Part shown: piece by piece, positions 1 through 7,836 of the stretch
How positions within the stretch are numbered: the stretch's first letter is position 1
How the letters are laid out: each line of letters starts with the position of its first letter
NCBI GenBank assembly: GCA_964638675.1
Contig: CAZXAU010000023.1
Location: forward strand, 1-33,300
Direction of reading: 5' to 3'
Length of the DNA: 33,300 bases
Source of the DNA: SIG714 sp964638675
GTDB lineage: Bacteria; Bacillota; Clostridia; Oscillospirales; CAG-272
Notes under the pieces: generated by a model
Database searches by the model: none
What the model was told of the DNA's origin: nothing
The model's input: only the letters and a program-made list of their open reading frames with translations
Program-made: the position numbers and the translations under genes

Positions 1-66
1 TATATCTTTTTCCAATAAAATTTTACTTCTTTTTTGAATTATGAATAAAAAAATCTTTGATAGCTG

Positions 67-95
67 TTGACAAATCTTAAAATAGGGTATATAAT
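67..95 (+). promoter_or_regulatory. Consensus vegetative promoter of the DUF6273 gene
   Basis: A perfect -35 TTGACA (67-72) and a perfect -10 TATAAT (90-95) are separated by exactly 17 bases. Transcription should start near 102, about 50 bases before the ATG at 153. Both hexamers match sigma-A consensus, so expression is probably strong and vegetative. Bases 1-66 are AT-rich and hold no gene that I can see. Confidence 0.85.
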
Positions 96-152
96 AACTT
101 CGTATCAGTGTATCCGTACACTTATCAATCATTAAAGACGGAGAGTAAAAAA

Positions 153-1496
153 ATGAGTAAACATGATCCTAAGAAAAAACAGGAGATCACCTCTGCCGAA
201 CAGGTTCCCAATAGTGCAGGAAATGCAAAGCTGATAGTTGAAGCAGATTTGTATAATGAGGCGTTACAGATCCTTGAAGCGAACACTGACAGATTGGACT
301 TGTACATAAAGGCAAAGGGGCTTCTCGAACAGATTCTTGACTATAAAGATTCTCAAAAACTTCTTGAGAAGTGCACCGATAAGATTTCTTCGATAACTAT
401 TGCCAACAACGAAAAGAAAAGAAAGAGAAATGTTGTTATTACAATTGTTTCCGTTATTGTCGGAATTATTGCAATAGGACTTCTTGCTATGAGCAGAAGT
501 GCAACTATCGATTCTGAAAAGCAGGCGGAGCTAGAAAAAGCCTACAGATATATTGAGCAGGCAAAGAAAGAACAGGACGCTAATAAGAAGAATAACAGAT
601 ACAACTCGGCGTATGAGATCCTGTCAACCCTCGGTGACTATAAAAACGCTAAGTATGAGATCGTGCTCAGCAAGGTTGAACGTATAAAAGAAATGTCTGA
701 TGCAGGAGAATATGCAGATGCACTTACCCTGTACAGAAGTATGTCTTCAACCGTACTTGAGGGAAGCGATGAAAATATAGACGGGGCATTCCGATATATC
801 AATGATTCAATAACGACTCGTGCTATGGCAGCATATAATTCGGCGAATTATTATGAAGCACTTACTTATTTCAGAACTCTTCCTGTGGATTCCGAGGAAA
901 TTACAACCTATATCCAGAACTGTCAGACAAATGCCATAAAAGCGTCAGGCGTCGGAGATATGGTTTTGTTCGGAACATACCAGATTTCGGTCGATAACAA
1001 ATCATTCGGATATGATGAAGATATAAGCTGGATAGTTGTTGCCAAGGAAGGAAATAAGTATCTGCTTGTGAGTGAAAGTGCACTTCTCAACGAAGTATAT
1101 AACACAGATATCAAGAATGTCGGATGGGAGACCAGCTCGCTCAGAGCATTGCTTAACGGTCAGAATTTCATCGACAGAGCATTCAATGATAACGAAAAGG
1201 CTCGTATTTTGACAACCCAAAACGGTGAGTGTGAGGATAAAGTTTTCATTCTCTCCAAAGAAGAAGCAGAAAAGTATCTTACAAACGGAAAAATGAAGAC
1301 TTCCGGAACTCCCTATGCTTATTTCAGAGGCCTTGAGGGATTCGCAGAAGAGAAATCATGCTCATACTGGTTGCGTGATACATCCGATTGCTATGCACTT
1401 TATGTAAACGAAAGCGGTGTTGTAGCAGATCAGGGTTATATTGCAAATCATATCAGCGTTGGTGTTCGTCCTGCTATATGGATCGCAGTTGATTGA
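153..1496 (+). CDS. Membrane-anchored DUF6273-domain protein (447 aa)
   Basis: Function unknown. The start is placed at 153 because GGAGAG at 140-145 sits 7 bases upstream; an in-frame ATG at 108 has no ribosome site. A charged N-terminal part (residues 1-92) is followed by one membrane helix at about 93-113, flanked by a Lys/Arg cluster (EKKRKR). Then comes a helical stretch with Tyr/Ala-rich repeats (about 125-260) that resembles TPR-like units. The C-terminal domain (about 265-447) has the DUF6273 pattern: an FGTY start, W-x-V, a serine/leucine-rich middle, YWLRD, and an end reading GVRPAIWI. DUF6273 occurs in surface or secreted Clostridia proteins and resembles C-type-lectin-like folds, but its role is not established. 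The single internal helix suggests the C-terminal part lies outside the membrane, with the N-terminus cytoplasmic. It is monocistronic, with its own consensus promoter and a terminator downstream. Confidence 0.85.
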   Translation: MSKHDPKKKQEITSAEQVPNSAGNAKLIVEADLYNEALQILEANTDRLDLYIKAKGLLEQILDYKDSQKLLEKCTDKISSITIANNEKKRKRNVVITIVSVIVGIIAIGLLAMSRSATIDSEKQAELEKAYRYIEQAKKEQDANKKNNRYNSAYEILSTLGDYKNAKYEIVLSKVERIKEMSDAGEYADALTLYRSMSSTVLEGSDENIDGAFRYINDSITTRAMAAYNSANYYEALTYFRTLPVDSEEITTYIQNCQTNAIKASGVGDMVLFGTYQISVDNKSFGYDEDISWIVVAKEGNKYLLVSESALLNEVYNTDIKNVGWETSSLRALLNGQNFIDRAFNDNEKARILTTQNGECEDKVFILSKEEAEKYLTNGKMKTSGTPYAYFRGLEGFAEEKSCSYWLRDTSDCYALYVNESGVVADQGYIANHISVGVRPAIWIAVD

Positions 1497-1596
1497 TGTG
1501 AGCATATCAAAATAATCATTAGATAATCAGGATAAAACAAAATTCAAACATACAGCCGTATTTTTGAATCTGTACGGCAGTGAATCAATATAAACG

Positions 1597-1647
1597 AACG
1601 GGCTGTTAAAACCTCATGAGAAAATGAGAGATTTTTAACAGCCCGTT
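1597..1647. terminator. Bidirectional terminator between convergent genes
   Basis: A 15-bp perfect stem (arms 1597-1611 and 1633-1647, AACGGGCTGTTAAAA and its complement) encloses a loop with a small CTCAT/ATGAG hairpin. It lies between the 3' ends of the DUF6273 gene and the Coat F gene. The arms supply short A/T runs on each side, so it could serve both strands. Confidence 0.75.
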
Positions 1648-1667
1648 TGGCGAGGTTTTTGGGGAAA

Positions 1668-2120
1668 TCAGCTGTACATATTATTTGTTTTCATATAATC
1701 GTACAGCTCTTTTCCGTGATGTTGTTCCTGCTTCTGAATCGTGTTCAGAACATTTCTCATTCCTTCGTCTGCAAACTCGAATACACATGTGTCATAGAGT
1801 GCAGATGCGTGTTTTTCACTGGATAAAAGATCGTTGCAGATATAGGAATCATTTTCCTTATCGGGAGAAGACAGAGTGTTGTAGTTCGCCGTAAATGTCG
1901 TCGGACTTCCGCTGGGTGTTCCGGTGTTCGGAACTTCTCCTTTTCCGATCGTATCAAGCCAGCTCAGATGCGTTTTCTCGTTCTCGGCTGTCTTTGAAAG
2001 ATAGTTCTTGAGCTGTTCATCCTTAGCACACGCTGAATGTTTTGTGTACTTTTCGATGCAAAGGATCTCCTGAGTTTTGAGATCCTTGAGCAATTCTGTT
2101 TCTTTGGTTGTCAACTTCAT
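1668..2120 (-). CDS. Coat F family spore coat protein (150 aa)
   Basis: Probable spore coat or spore-associated protein of the Coat F family, which has a ferritin-like helical bundle. The start MKLTTKE at 2120 is preceded by GAGGTG six bases upstream; the ATG two codons earlier overlaps that site and is unlikely. The first half shows the family pattern: LLKDLKTQE, then a cluster of charged helices ending NEKTHLSWLDTI. A Gly/Ser/Thr/Pro-rich linker (about 62-75) follows, then a second helical hairpin containing ICNDLLSSEKHASALY and EQHHGKELYDYM. The Glu/His pairs resemble those of ferritin-like folds, but metal binding is not established for this family. It is transcribed away from topB; I could not identify its promoter or assign a sporulation sigma factor. 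Confidence 0.8.
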   Translation of the reverse strand: MKLTTKETELLKDLKTQEILCIEKYTKHSACAKDEQLKNYLSKTAENEKTHLSWLDTIGKGEVPNTGTPSGSPTTFTANYNTLSSPDKENDSYICNDLLSSEKHASALYDTCVFEFADEGMRNVLNTIQKQEQHHGKELYDYMKTNNMYS

Positions 2121-2253
2121 ATTCATCACCTCGGAATAATTATTGACATAATTGAAGGTGATATTCAATGAAAATAAATATCATTTTAAAAAATGCTTAT
2201 ATTGTAAATTTCTTTATACAAAACAACATATCGTATAGAAAACGGAGTAAAAA

Positions 2254-4404
2254 ATGATTCTTATAATTGCCGAAAAACCGAGCCTTGGCAGGAATATTGC
2301 CGAAGGAATAAAGCAGCTCGACGGGACCGTGATGCAGAAAAATCGCGGTTTTCTTTCGGGCGGCAATTATATTGTCACATGGGCGTTCGGACATCTTTTT
2401 TCGCTTGCAGATATTGAACATTATTCACCGTTGCCTGCCAGCACGAAGCATTGGACACTTGAAAATATCCCCTGCTTTCCAGAGAAATTTGAGTTCATGC
2501 CGAGAGATGACGATCAGGGAATCCGGGATCAGATAAAGCTGATATCCGATCTTTGCAATCGTTCCGATGTTGACACGGTAGTCAATGCAGGCGACTCCGA
2601 CCGTGAGGGCGAAATAATAATCAGAATAATTCTTTCAAAAGTTCTGAAAAAGGATGTACGTCTGGCAAGGCTCTGGTTGCCCGATCAGACCCCTGAAACC
2701 GTAGCAGCGGCACTGCGTGACCTGAAGAGCGAGAGCGAATATGACAATCTTGCATCGGAAGGGTATGCCAGAACCTATGTGGATTGGCTTTATGGTGTGA
2801 ACTTAACACGCTATGCGACCATAAAAACGGGTACTCTTCTCAGAGTGGGCAGGGTTATCGTTCCGATAGTCAGGGCAATTTACGAACGTGACATGGCGAT
2901 TGAAAATTTTGTGCCTGATGTATATCTTGCAATGCAGAGTGCTGAGGAGACGCAGGGCGAAAAAATTGAACTGCTTTCAAAACAAAAATTCAATAAAAAC
3001 GAGCTGAAAAAGGCAGAGAGTGAATGTGAAAAGTATAATTCTGCCGGGGCGTATGTCAAGAGTATAAAACGAAAGAAAAGTACAGTTTCCCCCGGAAAGC
3101 TCTACTCGCTTTCAAAGCTGCAGAATGCACTCGGTAAAAAATATAAAATGTCGATGAAAGAAGTGCTTGACATTGTTCAGAAGCTGTATGAGGAGGGATA
3201 TCTGACATACCCGAGAACAAACAGCGAATACCTTGCTACTGCCGAAAAGGACAAGATAAAAAAGATAATTGCAAATATATCAAAAATAGGGTATCCCGTG
3301 TGCTTTAAGGAAGGGAAAAATATTTTTGATGACAGTAAAATAGAATCTCACTCAGCACTTACGCCTACATATAAAATTCCGTCCAAAAATTCACTGAGCG
3401 AAGATGAATTCAAAGTCTATCAGACGGTGTTCAGACGCTTTGTTGCAGTATTTTGCTCTGAGGATTGCATTTCCGAAAAGACAGAAATGACCGTCGCTGT
3501 CGGTGAATACGAGGATTTCGTGCTGAAGGGAATCGTTATACTCGAAAAAGGCTGGATGAAGTATGATGACGGCGGCAAGAACGACAAGATTTTGCCCAAG
3601 CTTTCAAAGGGTGATAAAGTCAATATATGCTTTAAGCCTATCGAAAAAAAGACGTCACCTCCCAAGCACTACACCATCGAAACGCTGAATAATTATCTGA
3701 AAAATCCTTTCAGGGAAGAAAAAGCAAAGGGACCCGAGGATGAGGATGATGCAGATGAGTATTTTGCAATGTTTGAGGGTCTCGAGCTCGGAACGGAAGC
3801 GACAAGAACCGGAATAATCGACAATGCGAGAAAGAGTAAATATATTGAGCTGAAAAACGATGTATATACTATTCTTCCCGACGGAAAATATCTTGTCGAA
3901 TCGCTTGATACCATGAATATACAGATGAACAAATTCAAAACCGCCGAGCTTGGCAAGGCACTCAAGAAGGTTTTCAAAGGTGAAATGAGGATTGAAGAGA
4001 GTGTGGAGCTTGCAAAAAACGAGATCGCCGAAGCTTTTGAGCAAAAGAATCTGCCGCCTGAGAGAGATATAGACACCGGATTTTATATGGAGATTGTCGG
4101 GAAATGCCCACTTTGCGGGTGCGATGTAAAGAAAATGAAATTCGCTTACAGCTGTTCGGGGTATAAGGAAAAGGGATGCAAGTTCGGAATTCCGCTTCAG
4201 ATCTGTGGGAGAGTAATTTCAAAGAGCAACGCACGAATGTTGCTTGATACAGGTAGATCATCAAAAATTGCAGGTTTTGTTTCAAAGCGTACAGGCAAGA
4301 CATTTGACTCTTTTTTGAAATTGGAGGACGGAAAAATAGTTTTTGATTTCACGTCAGGCAGACAAAACAGCATCGTAAATCCCGTGTCTGATGCTCAGAA
4401 ATGA
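2254..4404 (+). CDS. topB: DNA topoisomerase III (716 aa)
   Basis: Type IA topoisomerase that relaxes and decatenates DNA through a single-strand break held by a tyrosine link. The protein opens with the Toprim signature IIAEKPSLGRNIA, and the acidic Toprim motif AGDSDREGE sits at residues 112-120. The catalytic tyrosine is Tyr319 in YLTYPRTNS. The central type IA domain runs to about residue 610, with EATRTGIIDNA near 520. A C-terminal zinc-ribbon-like segment starts near 617 (CPLCGC then CSGYKEKGC), followed by a small domain often found in Clostridia TopB proteins. GGAG lies 6 bases before the ATG. Topoisomerase III genes also travel on conjugative elements, but there are no conjugation genes nearby, so this looks like a chromosomal housekeeping copy. 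It shares a 133-base divergent intergenic region with the Coat F gene. Confidence 0.95.
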   Translation: MILIIAEKPSLGRNIAEGIKQLDGTVMQKNRGFLSGGNYIVTWAFGHLFSLADIEHYSPLPASTKHWTLENIPCFPEKFEFMPRDDDQGIRDQIKLISDLCNRSDVDTVVNAGDSDREGEIIIRIILSKVLKKDVRLARLWLPDQTPETVAAALRDLKSESEYDNLASEGYARTYVDWLYGVNLTRYATIKTGTLLRVGRVIVPIVRAIYERDMAIENFVPDVYLAMQSAEETQGEKIELLSKQKFNKNELKKAESECEKYNSAGAYVKSIKRKKSTVSPGKLYSLSKLQNALGKKYKMSMKEVLDIVQKLYEEGYLTYPRTNSEYLATAEKDKIKKIIANISKIGYPVCFKEGKNIFDDSKIESHSALTPTYKIPSKNSLSEDEFKVYQTVFRRFVAVFCSEDCISEKTEMTVAVGEYEDFVLKGIVILEKGWMKYDDGGKNDKILPKLSKGDKVNICFKPIEKKTSPPKHYTIETLNNYLKNPFREEKAKGPEDEDDADEYFAMFEGLELGTEATRTGIIDNARKSKYIELKNDVYTILPDGKYLVESLDTMNIQMNKFKTAELGKALKKVFKGEMRIEESVELAKNEIAEAFEQKNLPPERDIDTGFYMEIVGKCPLCGCDVKKMKFAYSCSGYKEKGCKFGIPLQICGRVISKSNARMLLDTGRSSKIAGFVSKRTGKTFDSFLKLEDGKIVFDFTSGRQNSIVNPVSDAQK

Positions 4405-4434
4405 GTGGGCAAAAGGCGAACAAAGAAATATAAG

Positions 4435-4456
4435 GCAGATTATTTGGTTAATCTGC
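4435..4456 (+). other. Weak hairpin after topB
   Basis: An 8-bp stem (GCAGATTA / TAATCTGC) with a 6-base loop lies 30 bases after the topB stop. No T-run follows, so it may be a poor terminator or a 3'-end stabiliser. The rest of 4405-4536 shows nothing recognisable. Confidence 0.35.
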
Positions 4457-4536
4457 TGAAAAAATGAACAATTTTATAGTGTAAAATGCTTAATAAACTG
4501 AAAATAGAATATTAATAAAATATTTCGGAAAATCTA

Positions 4537-4565
4537 TTGACAAACACTTGTCTTTGTGATATCTT
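4537..4565 (+). promoter_or_regulatory. Promoter of the lysine riboswitch transcript
   Basis: Perfect -35 TTGACA (4537-4542), 17-base spacer, and -10 TATCTT (4560-4565). The predicted start near 4572 is just upstream of the aptamer's closing stem. The same TTGACA-17-TATCTT pair recurs at 27924-27952. Confidence 0.75.
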
Positions 4566-4579
4566 GTCAGTGTTAATTT

Positions 4580-4750
4580 TTCAATTGGTAGAGGCGCGGC
4601 TTTGATAAGTAACGATCCGATTCACAGGGAATTGTCGGATCGCAAAAGGTGAAGCTGCCGAGACCTCCGGAGAAGACCTTGCTATCCGGTCGTCGGGGCG
4701 TACGAGAATATCGTGCGGACTGTCACAGATTTGTGGAGTGCTATCTTGAA
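4580..4750 (+). promoter_or_regulatory. Lysine riboswitch (L-box) aptamer
   Basis: The RNA carries the conserved L-box core. AGAGGCGCGGC with TAAGTA follows the 5' side of P1, AAAAGGTGAAGCTGCCGAGA lies in the middle, and GGACTGTCA with GGAGTGCTATCTTG lies on the 3' side. P1 can form from TTCAA plus GGTAG (4580-4591) with CTATC plus TTGAA (4741-4750), with a two-base bulge. The block ATCCGATTCACAGGGAATTGTCGGAT makes one long helix (arms about 4615-4620 and 4635-4640), and a second stem lies around 4680-4700. The spacing and order match the Bacillus lysC leader as I know it. The aptamer is followed by an intrinsic terminator, so lysine should switch transcription off. Confidence 0.92.
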
Positions 4751-4783
4751 ATGCAATTTATTTTGCTTTTCCTATGCAATGTC

Positions 4784-4815
4784 GCACAGATCTGGGTATC
4801 TGTGCTTTTTGTTTT
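4784..4815 (+). terminator. Lysine-responsive intrinsic terminator
   Basis: An 8-bp stem GCACAGAT / ATCTGTGC (4784-4791 and 4798-4805) with a 6-base loop is followed by TTTTTGTTTTC. The aptamer contains CACAGATTTGTG near 4726, which could compete with the 5' arm for the 3' arm and act in the antiterminated state; that part is inference. About 85 bases separate the terminator from the transporter start. Confidence 0.88.
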
Positions 4816-4901
4816 CATATCTGCTCCTTTTACCGTTGAAGCCGTAAATGATTTATATTTGATCAATATAAAATAAATAATTTTTCATAAAGGAGTAAAT
4901 C

Positions 4902-6569
4902 ATGAAAAAATCAAACATTATCGCACTCATTATAATGATAGTCGTGATGTTAGGCCTTATGACCTATATCGGAATATCCGGAGCTGCGAATGAAACTGTC
5001 AACTGTCCCGATTGCGAAGGCACAGGGTTTATTGACGGAGAGGCCTGCGAAACATGCGGGGATGGTCAAGGTCAGGTTGTCGGAACAATTTGGGCGCTTC
5101 TGCCGCCTGTGATCGCTATAGGTCTTGCGCTTATAACAAAGGAAGTATATTCCTCACTCTTTATAGGAATTCTTGCAGGTTCGGTAATAGCGAGCGGCTT
5201 CTCGATTACAGGAACGCTTGACAGCATTACCAATTCGGCATTGATACCTGCGGTTGCCGATAATGCCGGAATATTTATATTTCTCGTTGAACTCGGAATA
5301 CTTGTTGCCCTTGTTAATAAAGCCGGCGGAAGTGCGGCGTTCGGACGTTGGGCATCAAAGCACATCAAGACCAAGGCAGGTGCACTTCTTGCAACATGTG
5401 CTCTCGGTATTTTCATCTTCATTGATGACTATTTCAACTGTCTGACAGTCGGATCGGTTATGCGTCCTGTCACAGACTCAAAGAAGATCTCAAGATCGAA
5501 GCTTGCATATATTATCGATGCAACAGCCGCTCCCGTATGTATGATAGCCCCGATCTCCTCATGGGCAGCTGCGGTCGCTACATACGCCGAGGACGGAAAT
5601 GGACTTGAGCTCTTTATTTCGGCTATTCCTTATAACTATTATTCACTTCTCACGCTCGTATTTGTAATTGTGATCTCGATATTGGGCTTTGACTACGGAA
5701 AAATGAGACTCCATGAGCTTAACGCAGAAGGCGGCGATCTCTTCTCTGGCGACAAGAACGAAAGCGAAGAGGCAAGCGAGGTTAATCGGAAGGGAAGAGT
5801 TATAGATCTTATCCTTCCCATAATAGTTCTCGTTGTAGTATGTATTTTCACACTTGTCTTTGTCGGCGGAATACTTGATGGTGCAAGCTTTGTCGATGCA
5901 TTCGCAGATACCGATGCAACAGTAGGACTTCCGATGGGCGGACTTGTTGCAGTTGTCTTCGCCTTTATATACCTCTCTCTTCGCCGTGTTATTTCGGTTG
6001 AGGATTGTATGAAGTCGATTCCCAAGGGATTCATTGCAATGGTTCCGGCTATAACCATTCTCACATTCGCTACAGCACTGAAAAATGTAACAGGCGAACT
6101 CGGTGCGAAGTATTTTGTACACGAACTTATGATAGGTGCGGCGGCAGGTCTTAAGTCATTCCTTCCCGCAATTATATTCGTTGTTGCTTGCTTCCTTGCA
6201 TTCTCGACAGGAACATCATGGGGAACATTCGGAATCCTTATTCCGATTGTATACCATGTATTCCCGGCAGGCGATCCGCTTCTCATGATCGGTATGTCGG
6301 CATGCCTTGCAGGTGCAGTTTGCGGAGACCACTGCTCTCCCATTTCGGATACGACCATTATGTCGAGTGCCGGTGCACAGTCCAATCACCTGAATCATGT
6401 AACAACACAGCTTCCGTATGCAATTTCGGTTGCGGCAATTTCGTTCGTAATGTTCATCATCGCAGGCTTTGTTCAGAATGCAATTATATGCCTGCTCATA
6501 GGAATCGCACTTACAGTTGGATTCCTCTTCGTAATGAAAGCAATCACAAGCAGAAAAAAACAGAATTGA
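4902..6569 (+). CDS. NhaC-family carrier, probable lysine transporter (555 aa)
   Basis: Multi-spanning membrane carrier of the NhaC Na+/H+ antiporter family. Family marks include the run IDDYFNCLTVG, STGTSWGTFGI, and the region CGDHCSPISDTTIMSSAGA with NHLNHV near the C-terminus. About 11-12 hydrophobic helices are visible. The upstream lysine riboswitch implies that the substrate is lysine rather than Na+/H+ exchange alone; comparative work has predicted L-box-linked NhaC homologues (called lysW) as lysine transporters. After the first helix (about 6-27) there is an insert with two CxxC pairs (Cys35/38 and Cys49/52) in a CPDCEGTG...CETCGDGQG context, resembling one DnaJ zinc-finger repeat pair. 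AAAGGAG lies just before the ATG. It is monocistronic with a terminator at 6624-6665. Confidence 0.88.
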   Translation: MKKSNIIALIIMIVVMLGLMTYIGISGAANETVNCPDCEGTGFIDGEACETCGDGQGQVVGTIWALLPPVIAIGLALITKEVYSSLFIGILAGSVIASGFSITGTLDSITNSALIPAVADNAGIFIFLVELGILVALVNKAGGSAAFGRWASKHIKTKAGALLATCALGIFIFIDDYFNCLTVGSVMRPVTDSKKISRSKLAYIIDATAAPVCMIAPISSWAAAVATYAEDGNGLELFISAIPYNYYSLLTLVFVIVISILGFDYGKMRLHELNAEGGDLFSGDKNESEEASEVNRKGRVIDLILPIIVLVVVCIFTLVFVGGILDGASFVDAFADTDATVGLPMGGLVAVVFAFIYLSLRRVISVEDCMKSIPKGFIAMVPAITILTFATALKNVTGELGAKYFVHELMIGAAAGLKSFLPAIIFVVACFLAFSTGTSWGTFGILIPIVYHVFPAGDPLLMIGMSACLAGAVCGDHCSPISDTTIMSSAGAQSNHLNHVTTQLPYAISVAAISFVMFIIAGFVQNAIICLLIGIALTVGFLFVMKAITSRKKQN

Positions 6570-6623
6570 CAGTATCTGCATGATATCCGCCGTGAACGGA
6601 TAGATAAAGCAGATGAATGATAT

Positions 6624-6665
6624 AAAACAGCCCGATCGTAATGAGTATTGCGGTCGGGCTGTTTT
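6624..6665 (+). terminator. Intrinsic terminator after the NhaC-family gene
   Basis: A 15-bp stem with one G-U pair (arms 6624-6638 and 6651-6665, AAAACAGCCCGATCG with CGGTCGGGCTGTTTT) encloses a 12-base loop. The 3' arm itself ends in TTTT. Confidence 0.85.
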
Positions 6666-6704
6666 GGCTGTCTCATAAAAAAGGTAAAAAAACAGATCCG
6701 GGTA

Positions 6705-6733
6705 TTGATTTTTCGGGTGTGTGATGATATAAT
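6705..6733 (+). promoter_or_regulatory. Promoter of the Dabb-xpt operon
   Basis: TTGATT (6705-6710), a 17-base spacer and a perfect TATAAT (6728-6733). The leader to the first ATG is only about 43 bases, too short for a purine riboswitch, so xpt is not under that control here. Confidence 0.75.
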
Positions 6734-6782
6734 AAAAAGGAAAGATAAGTAAAATATAAAAAAACAGATAAGGATTATTAAG

Positions 6783-7088
6783 ATGGTAAAACACATTGTA
6801 ATGTTTAAATTTCTTCCGAATGCCGACGGAAGAAGTGCGGCTGAGAATGCGGAAATGACAAAGAAGATGCTTGAAGAGCTTCAGGGAGTGATCCCTACGC
6901 TTATATCATCAAAGGTCAGACTGAACAGCGAAAAGGCAGATCCCTCAAACTGCGAGCTTATACTCGAGAGCGATTTTGAGAGCTTTGAAGGACTTCACGA
7001 ATATATTGTTCATCCGGCGCATAAGGCTGTCGGAGCATTCATGAAACCGCTTCGTGAGAGCCGTTCATGTGTTGATTACGAGTATTGA
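6783..7088 (+). CDS. Dabb (stress-responsive A/B barrel) domain protein (101 aa)
   Basis: Small single-domain protein of the Dabb dimeric alpha/beta-barrel family. It opens with MVKHIVMFKF, the usual first beta strand with its conserved His. It continues with a helix over the MTKKMLEELQ region, a LESDFESFEGLHEYIVHPAHKAVGAF segment (split here only for description), and a C-terminal strand ending SCVDYEY. The length is typical of the family. The biochemical role of bacterial stand-alone Dabb proteins is mostly unknown. AAGGAT lies 9-10 bases before the ATG. The xpt gene starts 25 bases after its stop and shares its promoter and terminator. Confidence 0.85.
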   Translation: MVKHIVMFKFLPNADGRSAAENAEMTKKMLEELQGVIPTLISSKVRLNSEKADPSNCELILESDFESFEGLHEYIVHPAHKAVGAFMKPLRESRSCVDYEY

Positions 7089-7113
7089 TAAAAGAAATAA
7101 GAGGGAATAAACT

Positions 7114-7683
7114 ATGCAGCTTCTTGAAGAAAAGATAAAAAATGAGGGAGTAGTGCTTCCGGGCGAGATACTCAAGGTTGACAATTTTTTGAATCATCAG
7201 CTTGACATTGAATTGATTGACAAGCTCGGTAGGGAATTTTCAAGACTGTTCGCCGATTCGGGGGTCAATAAGGTTTTGACTATAGAAGCGAGCGGAATTG
7301 CAATCGCCTGCTTTGCCGCAAGATATATAGGTTGCGATCTGCTTTTTGCAAAGAAATCCAAGACTGCCAATATATCTTCGGATGTATATGCATCGACCGC
7401 CTATTCATACACCCATAAAAAGAGCAATACTGTCATGGTGTCAAAGAAATATCTCTGCCCTGGCGACAAGGTACTGATCATCGATGATTTTCTGGCAAAC
7501 GGTGAAGCTCTTAACGCACTTATTGATATATGCAATCAGGCAGGAGCTGAGGTAGTCGGTTGCGGTGTTGCGATAGAAAAGCAATATCAGGGCGGCGGTG
7601 ATAACATCAGAGCTAAAGGAATCAGGGTCGAATCGCTTGCTAAGATCAGAAAAATGACCGATAGCGATATAGAGTTCTGCTGA
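7114..7683 (+). CDS. xpt: Xanthine phosphoribosyltransferase (189 aa)
   Basis: Purine salvage enzyme that converts xanthine and PRPP to XMP in the cytoplasm. The length of 189 residues and the opening MQLLEEKIKNEG are typical of Xpt. The PRPP-binding motif VLIIDDFLANGEAL lies at about 120-133. The upstream hinge region holds NKVLTIEASGIAIA (52-65), and the C-terminal part has GVAIEKQYQGGG. GAGGGAATAAACT precedes the ATG. It is the second gene of a two-gene operon with the Dabb protein. In Bacillus, xpt is preceded by a purine riboswitch, but none is visible here. An intrinsic terminator follows at once. Confidence 0.93.
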   Translation: MQLLEEKIKNEGVVLPGEILKVDNFLNHQLDIELIDKLGREFSRLFADSGVNKVLTIEASGIAIACFAARYIGCDLLFAKKSKTANISSDVYASTAYSYTHKKSNTVMVSKKYLCPGDKVLIIDDFLANGEALNALIDICNQAGAEVVGCGVAIEKQYQGGGDNIRAKGIRVESLAKIRKMTDSDIEFC

Positions 7684-7724
7684 ATTTGCGGGAAAGTGTA
7701 GTTGAAATTTTGATCCGAATTATT

Positions 7725-7751
7725 AAAACTGCGGTTTTCCGCAGTTTTTTT
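7725..7751 (+). terminator. Intrinsic terminator of the Dabb-xpt operon
   Basis: A 10-bp perfect stem, AAAACTGCGG / CCGCAGTTTT, has a TTTT loop and a following T-run to 7751. Confidence 0.92.
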
Positions 7752-7761
7752 GATATCTCTA

Positions 7762-7790
7762 TTGACATTTTACTTATAAAGTGCTATTAT
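7762..7790 (+). promoter_or_regulatory. Promoter of the zinc-uptake operon
   Basis: Perfect -35 TTGACA (7762-7767), a 17-base spacer and -10 TATTAT (7785-7790). Transcription should begin around 7797, inside the palindrome that starts at 7792. Confidence 0.8.
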
Positions 7791-7791
7791 G

Positions 7792-7814
7792 AATTTGCAA
7801 ATCATTTGCAAATT
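7792..7814. promoter_or_regulatory. Fur/Zur-type operator palindrome
   Basis: A perfect inverted repeat has 11-base arms AATTTGCAAAT and ATTTGCAAATT around one central base (C7803). It directly follows the -10 box and covers the predicted transcription start, which is where a repressor would block initiation. The first downstream gene encodes a Fur-family regulator and the next three a zinc ABC transporter, so autogenous zinc repression is the natural reading. The assignment to Zur rather than Fur or PerR is inferred from the neighbours. Confidence 0.8.
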
Positions 7815-7836
7815 TACAGAAGCCAACGGAACACAT

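Noticed and set aside
2254..4404. topB as a marker of an integrative conjugative element
   Set aside because: No relaxase, coupling protein, integrase or type IV secretion genes are present on either side.
4649..4876. Open frame of about 75 codons within the region before the NhaC-family gene
   Set aside because: It lies across the lysine riboswitch and its terminator, has no ribosome site, and its predicted protein has no recognisable feature.
6740..6782. Possible purine riboswitch before the Dabb-xpt operon
   Set aside because: The leader is only about 43 bases and lacks the conserved purine aptamer stems.
7789..7836. Earlier in-frame ATG for the zinc regulator
   Set aside because: It overlaps the -10 box and the operator and lies before the expected transcription start.
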